DNA from: Mycolicibacterium iranicum
GTDB lineage: Bacteria; Actinomycetota; Actinomycetes; Mycobacteriales; Mycobacteriaceae
Direction of reading: 5' to 3'
Length of the DNA stretch: 64,000 nt
Assembly (NCBI RefSeq): GCF_001650495.1
Contig: NZ_LWCS01000054.1
Span: 124,001 to 188,000 of the forward strand
Position 1 is the first letter of the stretch. Each line of letters starts with the position of its first letter. Of the stretch, positions 51,147 to 59,963 are shown in pieces. The translations under genes and the position numbers were made by a program. The notes below the pieces were generated by a model. The model searched no databases, was not told the DNA's origin, and saw only the letters and a program-made list of their open reading frames with translations.

Positions 51147-52049
51147 ATGACCGATTGGACAACCTCAGACATCCCCGACCAGACCGGCCGCACAGCCGTC
51201 ATCACCGGCGCCAACACCGGGCTCGGCTTCGAAACCGCCAAGGCGCTGGCCGAGAAGGGCGCCCACGTGGTGATCGCGGTCCGCAACACCACCAAGGGAG
51301 ATCAGGCGGCTGCGCGGATCAGCGGAGAAGTCGAAGTCCAGGAGCTCGACCTCACGTCGCTGGCGTCCATCAATTCCGCCGCTGCAGCGCTGAAGTCCCG
51401 CTTCGACAAGATCGACCTGCTCATCAACAACGCGGGCGTCATGACGACCCCGAAGGGCACCACGAAGGACGGCTTCGAGCTGCAGTTCGGGACGAACCAC
51501 CTCGGTCACTTCGCACTCACGGGATTACTGCTCGACGCCATGCTCGATGTCGATGGAGCGCGCATCGTGACGGTCAGCAGCAACGGCCACAAGATGGGTG
51601 GCGCCATCCACTGGGACGACCTTCAGTGGGAACGCAACTACAGCCGGATGGGCGCGTACACCCAATCGAAGCTGGCCAACCTTCTCTTCACCTACGAGCT
51701 GCAGCGCCGGCTGGCGCCGCGCGGGAAGACGATCGCCGTGGCCGCTCACCCCGGTACGGCGACCACCGAACTGGCACGCAGCCTTCCCCGACCCATCGAG
51801 CGGGCCTTTCTGGTGGCCGCGCCGGTGCTGTTCGCGCAGACTCCCGACGGGGGCGCGCTACCGACATTGCGGGCGGCAACCGACCCCGGAGTCCTCGGTG
51901 GCCAGTACTACGGACCGGACGGCATCGGGCAGCAGCGTGGCGCGCCGGTCGTCGTCGCCTCCAGCGCACAGTCCTACGACGTCGAGCAGCAACGTCGCCT
52001 GTGGGAGATCTCGGAGGAGTTGACCAAGGTGGTCTTCCCGGTCAGCTGA
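51147..52049 (+). CDS. Rv0439c-like SDR oxidoreductase, tandem copy B
   Basis: A 300-residue paralogue of the preceding SDR with TGANTGLG at 20-27, NNAGVMTTP near 99-107, the catalytic serine in TVSSNGHKM, and YTQSK near 174-178. The start at 51147 has TAGGAG eight bases upstream; the frame is open from 51075, but the upstream residues are not SDR-like. The 78-base gap from copy A has no visible terminator, so they should be co-transcribed. The two differ mostly in the helix before the active site and in the C-terminal substrate loop (LPRPIERAFLVAAPVLFAQT), which suggests different substrates. Confidence 0.92.
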   Translation: MTDWTTSDIPDQTGRTAVITGANTGLGFETAKALAEKGAHVVIAVRNTTKGDQAAARISGEVEVQELDLTSLASINSAAAALKSRFDKIDLLINNAGVMTTPKGTTKDGFELQFGTNHLGHFALTGLLLDAMLDVDGARIVTVSSNGHKMGGAIHWDDLQWERNYSRMGAYTQSKLANLLFTYELQRRLAPRGKTIAVAAHPGTATTELARSLPRPIERAFLVAAPVLFAQTPDGGALPTLRAATDPGVLGGQYYGPDGIGQQRGAPVVVASSAQSYDVEQQRRLWEISEELTKVVFPVS

Positions 52050-52059
52050 CACGTGCAGG

Positions 52060-52566
52060 ATGGGCGGCATGTCGCTGGTCGTGCCGCCCTATCCCCCGCC
52101 CCGCTTCACCGCCGACGAGCCGGAGAAGAGCGCATGGCTCAAGCGCGGTGACGACCCCGCCGACCACTCGACGTTCGGGTTGGTCAAGTACCACTACCTG
52201 GCCAAGCAGCAGGAGACCGGCGGCGACTACGGCCTCTATCGCGTCGAGATCGCCCCGAAGGGCGGCGGACCGGGACCGCACTTCCACCGGTCGATCTCGG
52301 AGGCGTTCTACGTGCTCTCCGGCACGGTGCGCCTCTACGACGGCACCGAATGGGTCGACGGCAGCGCCAACGACTACCTCTACGTTCCGCCGGGCGGGAT
52401 CCACGGGTTCCGTAACGAGGGCGACGAAACGGTGTCGATGCTGATGCTGTTCGCGCCGGGCGCGCCCCGCGAGTACTACTTCGAGGGCCTGTCGCAGATC
52501 GGCGAACTTTCCGACGAAGAACGCCGGGAGTGGTTCATCAGGCACGACAATCATTGGGTCGAATAG
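52060..52566 (+). CDS. Cupin-domain protein
   Basis: A 168-residue single cupin. Motif 1 is GPGPHFHRSISEAFYVLSGT at about 68-87 (H72, H74, E79) and motif 2 is VPPGGIHGFRNEG at about 110-122 (H116), so a complete 3-His/1-Glu metal site is present. The reaction is unknown (dioxygenase, isomerase or binding). It begins ten bases after SDR copy B and probably belongs to the same TetR-controlled operon. ATG at 52060 or 52069 may start it. Confidence 0.88.
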   Translation: MGGMSLVVPPYPPPRFTADEPEKSAWLKRGDDPADHSTFGLVKYHYLAKQQETGGDYGLYRVEIAPKGGGPGPHFHRSISEAFYVLSGTVRLYDGTEWVDGSANDYLYVPPGGIHGFRNEGDETVSMLMLFAPGAPREYYFEGLSQIGELSDEERREWFIRHDNHWVE

Positions 52567-52657
52567 CGCCACAGACACGCCGCGCACGGACACGCCGCGG
52601 AAGTGCGATCACGGAAGCGCCTGGCCTAGACTGCATTCCGGTCGAAAGGAGTCGTGG

Positions 52658-54385
52658 GTGCGGGCTGATGCTGAGCCTATGTCCGGCTCGGCCGGACAGC
52701 CCAGTACCCAGGCATTGCGGGGCTGGCAGCGGCGAGCGCTGGTCAGATACCTGACCGCCAAACCGCGAGACTTCCTGGCGGTGGCCACGCCCGGTGCGGG
52801 CAAGACCACCTTCGCACTGCGCATCGTCTCCGAACTCCTGGCCGAGGGCACCGTCGAGGCGGTGACCATCGTGGTACCGACCGAGCACCTCAAAATCCAG
52901 TGGGCACAGGCCGCGGCACGGCAGGGCATCGCCCTGGACCCGAAGTTCTCGAACTCCAACTCCCAAACGTCGTCGGAGTACCACGGCGTCGTCGTCACCT
53001 ATGCGCAGGTGGCAAGCCACCCGACCCGGCACCGGGTGCGCACCGAGAACCGCAGGACCCTCGTCGTGTTCGACGAGATCCACCACGGCGGCGACGCCAA
53101 GAGTTGGGGCGACGCGATCCGCGAGGCGTTCGACGACGCGACCCGGCGGCTGGCGCTGACGGGGACGCCGTTTCGCAGCGACGACAGCGCCATCCCTTTC
53201 GTCACCTACGAGACCGGACCAGACGGTTTCGCCCGTTCCAAGGCTGACCACACCTACGGGTACTCCGACGCCCTCGCCGACGGTGTCGTGCGGCCGGTGA
53301 TGTTCATGGCGTACTCGGGTGAGGCGCGATGGCGCGACAGCGCCGGGGAGGAACACGCCGCACGCCTGGGTGAGCCGCTGACCGCCGAGCAGACCGCGCG
53401 GGCCTGGAAGGCGGCGCTCGACCCAAAGGGTGAGTGGATGCCCGCGGTGATCGCGGCGGCCGACAAGCGACTGCAGGGCAAGCGCCAGCACGTGCCCGAC
53501 GCCGGCGGCATGATCATCGCCACCGACCAGACCGCAGCCCGCGCCTACGCCGACCTGCTGACGAAGATCACCGGCGAGGCGCCGACGGTCGTGCTGTCCG
53601 ACGACAAGGGCGCCTCCGACCGCATCTCGCAGTTCTCGGAAGGGACCTCGCGCTGGTTGGTCGCGGTGCGCATGGTGTCCGAAGGGGTGGACGTGCCGCG
53701 GCTGTCGGTCGGCGTCTACGCCACCAGCGCGTCGACGCCACTGTTCTTCGCGCAGGCGATCGGCCGGTTCGTGCGATCGCGCCGTGCCGGCGAGACCGCG
53801 AGCATCTTCCTGCCGTCGGTGCCGAATCTGCTGCTGCTCGCCAGCGAGATGGAGGCCCAGCGCAACCACGTCCTCGGTAAACCTCATCGGGAGAACCTCG
53901 AAGACGACCCGCTCGACGCCGAACTCGCCGCGCAAAAGCGTGACGAGGCAGGCGAAGAAGAGAACAAGGTCGAGTATCTCGGCGCCGACGCCGAGCTCGA
54001 CCAGGTGATCTTCGACGGCTCGTCATTCGGTACCGCCACACCCGCGGGTAGCGACGAGGAGGCCGACTATCTCGGCATTCCGGGGCTTCTCGATGCGGCG
54101 TCGATGCGAGATCTGTTGCGCCGCAGGCAAGATGAGCAAATTCAGAAGCGCACAGAGTCGGGCGCGCAGGTGCCGAAGTCGACGCACGGGCAGCTGCGCG
54201 ACCTTCGTAGCGAACTCAACACGTTGGTATCGCTGGCCCATCACCGGACGGGCAGGCCGCACGGCTGGATCCACAACGAGCTGCGCCGCCGCTGTGGTGG
54301 CCCGCCGGTGGCCGCCGCCACGCGCGAGCAACTTCAGGAACGCATCGAAGCGGTGCGCGTGCTGCAGCGTGAGCTAACCGCCTGA
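52658..54385 (+). CDS. DEAD/DEAH-box (superfamily 2) helicase
   Basis: A 575-residue SF2 helicase. The Q-like LRGWQRRALVRYL is followed by Walker A TPGAGKT at 44-50, motif Ia VPTEHLKIQWAQAA, motif II FDEIHH near 139, motif III ALTGTPFRS, motif V VRMVSEGVDVPRL and motif VI QAIGRFVRSRR. The C-terminal 170 residues are acidic, then basic, with no known domain. It resembles ERCC3/restriction-type helicases, but no nuclease or methylase gene is near, so a repair or RNA/DNA remodelling role is as likely as defence. The start is GTG at 52658, with ATG at 52679 as an alternative. Confidence 0.88.
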   Translation: MRADAEPMSGSAGQPSTQALRGWQRRALVRYLTAKPRDFLAVATPGAGKTTFALRIVSELLAEGTVEAVTIVVPTEHLKIQWAQAAARQGIALDPKFSNSNSQTSSEYHGVVVTYAQVASHPTRHRVRTENRRTLVVFDEIHHGGDAKSWGDAIREAFDDATRRLALTGTPFRSDDSAIPFVTYETGPDGFARSKADHTYGYSDALADGVVRPVMFMAYSGEARWRDSAGEEHAARLGEPLTAEQTARAWKAALDPKGEWMPAVIAAADKRLQGKRQHVPDAGGMIIATDQTAARAYADLLTKITGEAPTVVLSDDKGASDRISQFSEGTSRWLVAVRMVSEGVDVPRLSVGVYATSASTPLFFAQAIGRFVRSRRAGETASIFLPSVPNLLLLASEMEAQRNHVLGKPHRENLEDDPLDAELAAQKRDEAGEEENKVEYLGADAELDQVIFDGSSFGTATPAGSDEEADYLGIPGLLDAASMRDLLRRRQDEQIQKRTESGAQVPKSTHGQLRDLRSELNTLVSLAHHRTGRPHGWIHNELRRRCGGPPVAAATREQLQERIEAVRVLQRELTA

Positions 54386-54408
54386 CGCCTCGGGCCTCGT
54401 GCTTGCGC

Positions 54409-55788
54409 TCATGCCGTAGCGGAAACTTCTGCCGCGAAACGCGATTCGTTGCTGCGACGCCGGTGCCGCGCCACTCGGCGCATCATCGCGGGCCGCAACA
54501 ACCTGCTGGGCGGTTCGAGCATCCCGGTGACGAGGAGAAACTGTTCGAGAACCCACGGATCGCTTTCGGCCGCCTGGAGAACGCGCTCGATATAGGCATT
54601 GGTGACCTTTGATGTGTAGGTCCGCCGCCCCTCGACCTCCGGCAGGGCCAGGTCCGACCCCACCGCCGTTCGCCACGCTATCCGCACCGTCCGCGCCGCG
54701 GCGCGGTGGAAGCGTCGGTGCACGTTGTGCCCGCCGTGTTGCAGGCAGTCGCGCAAGACCATGGCCTCGATGGACGCGACGGTCATGCCCTGGCCGTAGA
54801 TCGGGTTGAAGCTGCACACGGCGTCGCCGACCACCACGAGCCCACGCGGGCTCTTGGTCAGCTTGTCGTAGCGCCGCCAGCGGTTCGCCGGAAACCTGTG
54901 CAGCGCAACGTCGGCCAGCGGTTCGCCGGCACCGAGAGCTGCGAACACGTCAGCGGGCACGAGCCGCTCCAGGAAGTCCATCAGCTCGGCCACGCTGGCG
55001 GGTGGCTGAGCATCACTGCCGAGTGTTCCCGCGCCGACCACCCACGTGTCGTGCTCGCAGCGAAACATCGCATAGCCGTAAGGACGTCCGGCGCGAAACA
55101 GGTCGAAGATCGCATACTCGCTCAACAGTCCGTCGGGGATTCGCATGGGCATGCTGACGTAGCTGACGTTCACGGTGAGCCGATCCTCGCGCGGACGCGG
55201 ATACCCCATCTGTTCGAGAAACACCGGGGTCCGCGAGCCACGGCCGGTGGCGTCGACGACGAGGTCGGCGAACAGATCTGCGGTCGTGTGGTCGGTGCGA
55301 CTCGTCACGCGTGCACCGATCACCTCACCGCCTGCCGAGATGAGCGTGTCGAGGTCATGACGGTCGAGGACCGTGATCGCCGGCAGCCCCAGCACCCGCC
55401 TCCGCACCTGCCATTCCAGGAACGGGCGACCCGCGTAGTAGTTCACCAGCCCGCCCGGGTTGGGCAGGCGCCCGGTCCGCAGCAGCAGGTGGCCACCGAA
55501 ATGCCCACGGAATCTGGACAGGTCGCCGTCACGCCACTCGTGCGCACCGCCCGCGACCAGGTCCTCGCCGATGCCAGGGAACAGCTCCTCCAGGATCAAC
55601 CCGCACCGCGCGAGCAGTGCATGCGGTTGCCTGCTCTGCGGCACCCCGCGTCGCGGTTCCGGGGTGTCGTCGAGTTCGTCGCGCTCGACGACGGTCACCC
55701 GTTCGTAGAATTCCGTCAGTACTCGCGCCGCCAACAGCCCCGCCATGCTCGCGCCGAGCACCACGGCATGTCCACCCCGATTCGCCAT
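54409..55788 (-). CDS. FAD-dependent oxidoreductase (tryptophan-halogenase/PHBH-like fold)
   Basis: A 459-residue flavoprotein. FAD motif VVLGASMAGLLAARVL is near 8-23, a DG-like motif reads LVVDATGRGSRTPVFLEQMG, and the GD motif is LVVVGDAVCSFNPIYGQGM near 325. The GASMAG variant of GxGxxG is common to a mycobacterial group of unknown substrate. The C-terminus is arginine-rich. ATG at 55788 (MANRGG) is chosen over an extension of 26 codons. It converges on the helicase gene with 23 bases between stops. Confidence 0.85.
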   Translation of the reverse strand: MANRGGHAVVLGASMAGLLAARVLTEFYERVTVVERDELDDTPEPRRGVPQSRQPHALLARCGLILEELFPGIGEDLVAGGAHEWRDGDLSRFRGHFGGHLLLRTGRLPNPGGLVNYYAGRPFLEWQVRRRVLGLPAITVLDRHDLDTLISAGGEVIGARVTSRTDHTTADLFADLVVDATGRGSRTPVFLEQMGYPRPREDRLTVNVSYVSMPMRIPDGLLSEYAIFDLFRAGRPYGYAMFRCEHDTWVVGAGTLGSDAQPPASVAELMDFLERLVPADVFAALGAGEPLADVALHRFPANRWRRYDKLTKSPRGLVVVGDAVCSFNPIYGQGMTVASIEAMVLRDCLQHGGHNVHRRFHRAAARTVRIAWRTAVGSDLALPEVEGRRTYTSKVTNAYIERVLQAAESDPWVLEQFLLVTGMLEPPSRLLRPAMMRRVARHRRRSNESRFAAEVSATA

Positions 55789-55822
55789 GTCTCCATGAGG
55801 CACCGCGAAAGCGCGGAATGCA

Positions 55823-56314
55823 TCAACCGAACGGATGAGATTTCGCTGCGACAGCGAGCTCTGCAAGGTTCGCGAGCGAGTTCTCCAGATGCTGGACGGG
55901 AAAGGGCGGGAACTCGATGTGCTCCCGCAGCATCGGCGGCACTGCCGACCAGTCGTAGCTCAGCGTCACGCGAGTCTGGTCTGTCCCGAGCCGCTCCAGG
56001 TCATAGCGCCACGTCCAGCCACCGAACTCGACGACACCGTCCTCACCCTGCTGACCCGGCTCCCACGCGATCGCGCGGTCCCGCTCGAACGCGGTGACCT
56101 TGTTGGCCATCTCGTAGTGCCCGTTGGGATGGTTGTCGTGATACATGCCGATGCGGAACATCTGGCCGGTGTGGGTGAGCAGCTCACCGTCCAGCGAGTC
56201 CCGCACCCAGCCCGTGCCGTCGATCGCGGCGTGCCGGGAGGGGTCGGCCAGTACGGCGAACACTGCGGATGCCGTCGCGTCGATGATGCTGCTCACATTC
56301 ATGGTCTCGGTCAT
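55823..56314 (-). CDS. SRPBCC-family protein
   Basis: A 163-residue START-like/polyketide-cyclase-fold protein: SSIIDATASAVFAVLADPSR at the N-terminus, a central VEFGGWTWRYDLERLGTDQT, and a long final helix (FPVQHLENSLANLAELAVAA). This fold binds hydrophobic ligands in a cavity; no enzyme residues stand out. ATG at 56314 or 56302 may start it. It lies between the flavoprotein gene and the HAD gene on the same strand and may pair with the flavoprotein. Confidence 0.88.
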   Translation of the reverse strand: MTETMNVSSIIDATASAVFAVLADPSRHAAIDGTGWVRDSLDGELLTHTGQMFRIGMYHDNHPNGHYEMANKVTAFERDRAIAWEPGQQGEDGVVEFGGWTWRYDLERLGTDQTRVTLSYDWSAVPPMLREHIEFPPFPVQHLENSLANLAELAVAAKSHPFG

Positions 56315-56351
56315 GCCGGATCAGACCATGCGCCACGCGCAAACTCATCGG

Positions 56352-57167
56352 CTAGAGCCCGAGCAACTCAGGCAGATCAGCCACCGAATCGATGACGTGG
56401 TTGGGCTGCATGGCGAATTCATCTGCGGCCCAACGGTCCAGCGTGTCCTGCCTGAACTTGCCGGTGCGCACCAGCACCCCGGTCATTCCGACCACCTGGC
56501 CGGCGAGCACATCGTTGTTCAGGTCGTCGCCGACCATGTACATCTCCTCGGCGTCGACCCCTAGGCGGCTCGCCGCGGACAGAAAACCCTCCGGCGCGGG
56601 CTTGCCGACGGCGGTGGCTTTGCGGCCCGAGGTCTGCTCCATGCCGATCAGGTACATCCCGGTGTCGACGCGCAGACCATCGGTCGTCGTCCAGGCAGTG
56701 CTGCGGTGCATCGCCACCACCGGCACGCCTTGGGCCATCCAGTCATAGACCCACGACAACGTGAGATGGCTGTACTCGCGTCCGGCGCCGCCGAGCAACA
56801 CCACGTCCGGCGGCTCGGGCGCGCGCGGACCGGTGAACTCGCTGGAGTAGACGATGTCGATGCCCGGCATGTCCTCATCGATCTGCCCACTGTTGACCAG
56901 GAAGCAGCGGGCGTCCGGGTACCTGCTGCGGACGTAGTCGGCCGTCAGCACCGCCGCGGTGATCACCTCGTCGGAGCGCACCGCCATGCCCGCGTCGGTC
57001 AGCAGGTCAGCGATCTGTGCACGGGTCTTGGTGGTCGTGTTGGTCAGATATGCGCACGCGATCTGGTTGTCCGCCAGTGCCCGCAGCGATTCCGCCGCGC
57101 CCGGAATCGGCTTCCACGAGGTCACCAGCACACCATCGATGTCGAACAGCACTCCACCGATAGCCAT
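56352..57167 (-). CDS. HAD-superfamily phosphatase (NagD/class IIA type)
   Basis: A 271-residue HAD hydrolase with motif I FDIDGVL (nucleophile D9, D11), motif II in YLTNTTTKTR near 40-49, the lysine in VGKPAPEGFLSAASRLG near 190, and motif IV MVGDDLNNDVLAG near 212. The cap is the C2a type, as in NagD and p-nitrophenyl/glycerol phosphatases. It should dephosphorylate a small metabolite in the cytosol. The ATG at 57167 gives the family start. It is divergent from the MerR gene, whose promoter lies in the 88-base gap. Confidence 0.92.
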   Translation of the reverse strand: MAIGGVLFDIDGVLVTSWKPIPGAAESLRALADNQIACAYLTNTTTKTRAQIADLLTDAGMAVRSDEVITAAVLTADYVRSRYPDARCFLVNSGQIDEDMPGIDIVYSSEFTGPRAPEPPDVVLLGGAGREYSHLTLSWVYDWMAQGVPVVAMHRSTAWTTTDGLRVDTGMYLIGMEQTSGRKATAVGKPAPEGFLSAASRLGVDAEEMYMVGDDLNNDVLAGQVVGMTGVLVRTGKFRQDTLDRWAADEFAMQPNHVIDSVADLPELLGL

Positions 57168-57217
57168 GGTGCGACAGTAAACGGCAGGCGGGCGCACGCA
57201 ACTCGGGGCCCGGGGAC

Positions 57218-57239
57218 TTGACCCTGACGCAACGTGAGG
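57218..57239 (+). promoter_or_regulatory. MerR-type promoter/operator with TipA-like dyad
   Basis: A -35 box TTGACC at 57218-57223 is overlapped at its last base by the dyad CCTGACGCAACGTGAGG (57223-57239), which fills the spacer, as in MerR/TipA promoters. The right half matches ACGTGAGG. The start codon of the MerR gene is 17 bases downstream of the dyad, so transcription of that gene would give a very short leader or none. Confidence 0.65.
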
Positions 57240-57255
57240 CACCAGCCTGGTCGAC

Positions 57256-58029
57256 ATGACGCGGGAGGTGCCGGTGGAAGAACTCACGGTGGGCGACGTC
57301 GCGGTGCGCTTCGGCATCACGGTCCGGACGCTTCACCACTACGACGCCATCGGGTTGTTGACGCCGAGTCGGCGTAGCGCCTCGGGGTACCGGGTGTACA
57401 CGTCGGCCGACCTGACCCGGTTGTCGCAGATCATCGTCTATCGCCGGCTCGAGATGTCTCTCGACGAGATCGCCTCCGTGCTGGACGAGGGCGACGAGAT
57501 CAGCCATCTGCGCCGCCAGCGCGAACGCGTCATGTCCCGGCTCGACGAGTTGACCGACCTCGTCGGGGCAATCGATCAAGCGTTGGAGAAAGCGATGACG
57601 AACACCCCCATGACCGATGACGATATGCGCGAACTGTTCGGTGAAGGCTTCGACGACTATCAGGCAGAAGCCGAGCAGAAGTGGGGCGATACCGACGCAT
57701 GGAAGGAATCGCAGCGTCGGGCGAAGTCCTACGGCAAAGAAGAGTGGATCCGCATCAAAGCCGAGGGCGAGGCTGTGGAGAAGGCCCTGTCCGATGCGTT
57801 CCGCGCCGGACTTCCCGCCGATTCCGAAGAGGCGATGAACGCGGCTGAGCAGCACCGGCTGCACGTCAATCGGTGGTTCTACGATTGCCCGCCGGATTTC
57901 CACCGCAACCTGGGCGACATGTACGTCAGCGACCCGAGGTACGTCGCCACCTACGACGAAACCTTCGGGCTGCCGGGCCTGGCGAGCTACTGCCGGGACG
58001 CGATCCACGCGAACGCCGACCGGAGCTAG
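57256..58029 (+). CDS. MerR-family regulator with TipAS antibiotic-recognition domain
   Basis: A 257-residue TipA-like activator. The MerR winged helix-turn-helix is at about 10-80 (LTVGDVAVRFGITVRTLHHY, SGYRVYTSADLTRLSQIIVY), a dimerisation coiled coil at about 85-118, and a C-terminal TipAS globin-like domain at about 135-255 (RELFGEGFDDYQAEAEQKWG, HRLHVNRWFYDCPPDFHRNL). TipAS domains bind thiopeptides and other drugs; the TipAS cysteine that traps thiostrepton is probably the C in YDCPPDF. The gene is probably autoregulated through the dyad upstream. ATG at 57256 or GTG at 57271 may start it. Confidence 0.9.
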   Translation: MTREVPVEELTVGDVAVRFGITVRTLHHYDAIGLLTPSRRSASGYRVYTSADLTRLSQIIVYRRLEMSLDEIASVLDEGDEISHLRRQRERVMSRLDELTDLVGAIDQALEKAMTNTPMTDDDMRELFGEGFDDYQAEAEQKWGDTDAWKESQRRAKSYGKEEWIRIKAEGEAVEKALSDAFRAGLPADSEEAMNAAEQHRLHVNRWFYDCPPDFHRNLGDMYVSDPRYVATYDETFGLPGLASYCRDAIHANADRS

Positions 58030-59459
58030 CCGCGCGCCCAGTGGCTATCGCCCACCCACGGCGACGTGGTCGCCGCGATCGTCCATGCGAGGTCTGCGGG
58101 CACGTCGATCAGCTCGTAGCGCTTCACACCGGCGGCGGTCGCGGCGACCAGCGTGGCCACACCTGCCCGACGCTGAAACAGCGTCTGGCGCACCGTCCAG
58201 CCGACAATGCCCGCCGCGGCCACGCAGTCGCGGCGACGGACGAGGCTGCCGGAGCGGGCGACCAGCCAGCCGTCGCCGAGGCGGTGCCCAAGCGATCGCG
58301 ACCGGTCGAACGCCAGAAAACAACAGAACGCCGCCATCGCCCCCACCACCAGCCACGCCCACAGCGGCGCAGCACCCCACAGCGCCAGGCCCGCCGCGGC
58401 GACGGCAGGAACGGCGAGCGCCCTCGTCCAGCGCCGCCGCGTCGCCGCCGGCCCGTGTACCGTCAGCGGTCCCGTCACGGCGCTCGGCTGGTCGATCAGA
58501 TCGATCAACACCGACTGGGCAGTGTCACGCGGGCACGCCGGGAGCAACTGAGACGCCTCGCCCGCTCCAGCTACGCCGGTCATCACGGCATCAAGCCGTG
58601 CTCCGCCGAACATCCGCACCAGCAACGGTTCCCGCAGCGAACCGCCGCGCAGGCGGCGCATGTCGAAGGTGTGTTCTCGTACCCGGAGCAGGCCGTGTGA
58701 AAGGTGCAGAACTTCGGCGTCTCGGCGCAGCACCAGGTTTCCGTAGGTGACGAGCGACTGCGTGACCGAAAGCGCCACCGACGCGAGCAGCACCACGATC
58801 ACGCCGGCAGCAACCACGGCGGCAACGCCCAGATCCTTCGCCGCGTCCTCCCCGGCGCGGACCAGGCTCGAATCACGCAGGGCACCAAGCACTCCAGCCT
58901 GTGTCACCACCCCGAACGCGGCCACGATCATCGCCAGCCCGGTGAACGTCAGCGGGCTGTAGCGCAGCCAGGAGGGCCGCCACCGCGCCAGCACCCGCCC
59001 CGGTGTTTCCGCAGGGTCGGGAACGGCGAGCGAGTCCGCAAGCAGAACCGCTCGCAGTTGCGCGACCTCGGCCGCGGCGACCGCGTCGAGTTCGAAAGCG
59101 GTGTCACCCCTGGCCTCCTGGCCGGTGCTGACCTTGAGCACCGTCAACCCGAGAAGCCGGTGCAGAAGCCGCGCGTCGGTGGATACCGACCGAATCCGGT
59201 TGCGGGGCACCGAAAGCACTGTCCGCTGCAGCACCCCGGTGCGCAGCTGCACGTCGTCGGGACCGATGCGGTACGTCGTGGTGAACCAGCGGGCCAACCC
59301 GTAGGCGACGACGAGGGCGATGCCGAGGACGGTCCACATCGGGTTCCCGGTCGCCGACCCGAGCACCAGAGACCCGATCAGCACCGGGATCTGGCGCACC
59401 ACCTCGTGCACCGGGTGCACCAGCAGCATGCGCGGGCTCAGCCGAGACCACGGATTCAT
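58026..59459 (-). CDS. Bacterial PH-domain membrane protein (YdbT-like)
   Basis: A 477-residue protein with several membrane spans (near 24-50, 180-200, 228-252 and 365-395) separated by bPH2-type domains. These start YRIGPDDVQLRTGVLQRTVL and VPRNRIRSVSTDARLLHRLL near 62-102, with similar elements LVLRRDAEVLHLSHGLLRVR near 265 and WLVARSGSLVRRRDCVAAAG near 420, so about three PH units. B. subtilis YdbS/YdbT form such a pair. Function is unknown; membrane-lipid or quorum/bacteriocin roles have been suggested. It is coupled (ATGA) to the smaller PH gene upstream and converges on the MerR gene. Confidence 0.85.
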   Translation of the reverse strand: MNPWSRLSPRMLLVHPVHEVVRQIPVLIGSLVLGSATGNPMWTVLGIALVVAYGLARWFTTTYRIGPDDVQLRTGVLQRTVLSVPRNRIRSVSTDARLLHRLLGLTVLKVSTGQEARGDTAFELDAVAAAEVAQLRAVLLADSLAVPDPAETPGRVLARWRPSWLRYSPLTFTGLAMIVAAFGVVTQAGVLGALRDSSLVRAGEDAAKDLGVAAVVAAGVIVVLLASVALSVTQSLVTYGNLVLRRDAEVLHLSHGLLRVREHTFDMRRLRGGSLREPLLVRMFGGARLDAVMTGVAGAGEASQLLPACPRDTAQSVLIDLIDQPSAVTGPLTVHGPAATRRRWTRALAVPAVAAAGLALWGAAPLWAWLVVGAMAAFCCFLAFDRSRSLGHRLGDGWLVARSGSLVRRRDCVAAAGIVGWTVRQTLFQRRAGVATLVAATAAGVKRYELIDVPADLAWTIAATTSPWVGDSHWARG

Positions 59460-59938
59460 GTGGCGTCCTCGGCCCCCAACGCCGCGATGTCGGTCAGCCG
59501 GGCCACCACCTGATCGGCCACGTCGACATCGAGGGCGACGATGCGCACGGCGCCGGCCGACGACGCCGTCGTCACCGTCACGTTGGCCAGCCCGAACAGT
59601 CGGTCCAAAGGTCCCCGGTACGTGTCCACCGTCTGTACCCGCGAGATCGGGGCGATCCGGCGTTCCTGAACCAGCCACCCCGACCGCGTGTATACCGCCG
59701 TCGGGTCCAGCTCCCACCGGTGCACGCGATAGCGCCACAGCGGTGCGACGACGACCGATACGGCCGCGCCAACCAGGGTGGCGACGGCCACGAGCGCGTG
59801 GAGCCAGGGCGTCCGCCCGTCGAGCACGAACCACACCGCCTGCGCGACGACCGCGAACATCCACGGAATGGCTGCCCCGATGGCCCAGACAAGCGGCGCT
59901 TTCCGGCTCGGCGGGTGCGCCGGTTCGACCAGGTGCAC
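59456..59938 (-). CDS. Bacterial PH-domain membrane protein (YdbS-like)
   Basis: A protein of about 160 residues with two membrane spans (near 16-37 and 44-64) and one bPH2 domain (ELDPTAVYTRSGWLVQERRI, APISRVQTVDTYRGPLDRLF). It is the small partner of the larger PH protein, with overlapping stop and start. The N-terminus is uncertain. GTG at 59938 is the best choice because a longer frame would run into the divergent flavoprotein gene at 59964. The 25-base gap between the two starts leaves no room for normal leaders on both sides. Confidence 0.8.
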   Translation of the reverse strand: MHLVEPAHPPSRKAPLVWAIGAAIPWMFAVVAQAVWFVLDGRTPWLHALVAVATLVGAAVSVVVAPLWRYRVHRWELDPTAVYTRSGWLVQERRIAPISRVQTVDTYRGPLDRLFGLANVTVTTASSAGAVRIVALDVDVADQVVARLTDIAALGAEDAT

Positions 59939-59963
59939 GCCTTCGAGACTAGTGTCGGCCCAG

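Noticed and set aside
50432..52444. A 670-codon open frame overlapping both tandem SDR genes in another frame
   Set aside because: It is arginine/proline-rich and spans two genes that have full SDR motifs in the true frame.
52658..54385. Restriction or phage-defence system built on the SF2 helicase
   Set aside because: No nuclease, methylase or other defence partner lies next to the helicase; neighbours are a cupin and a flavoprotein.
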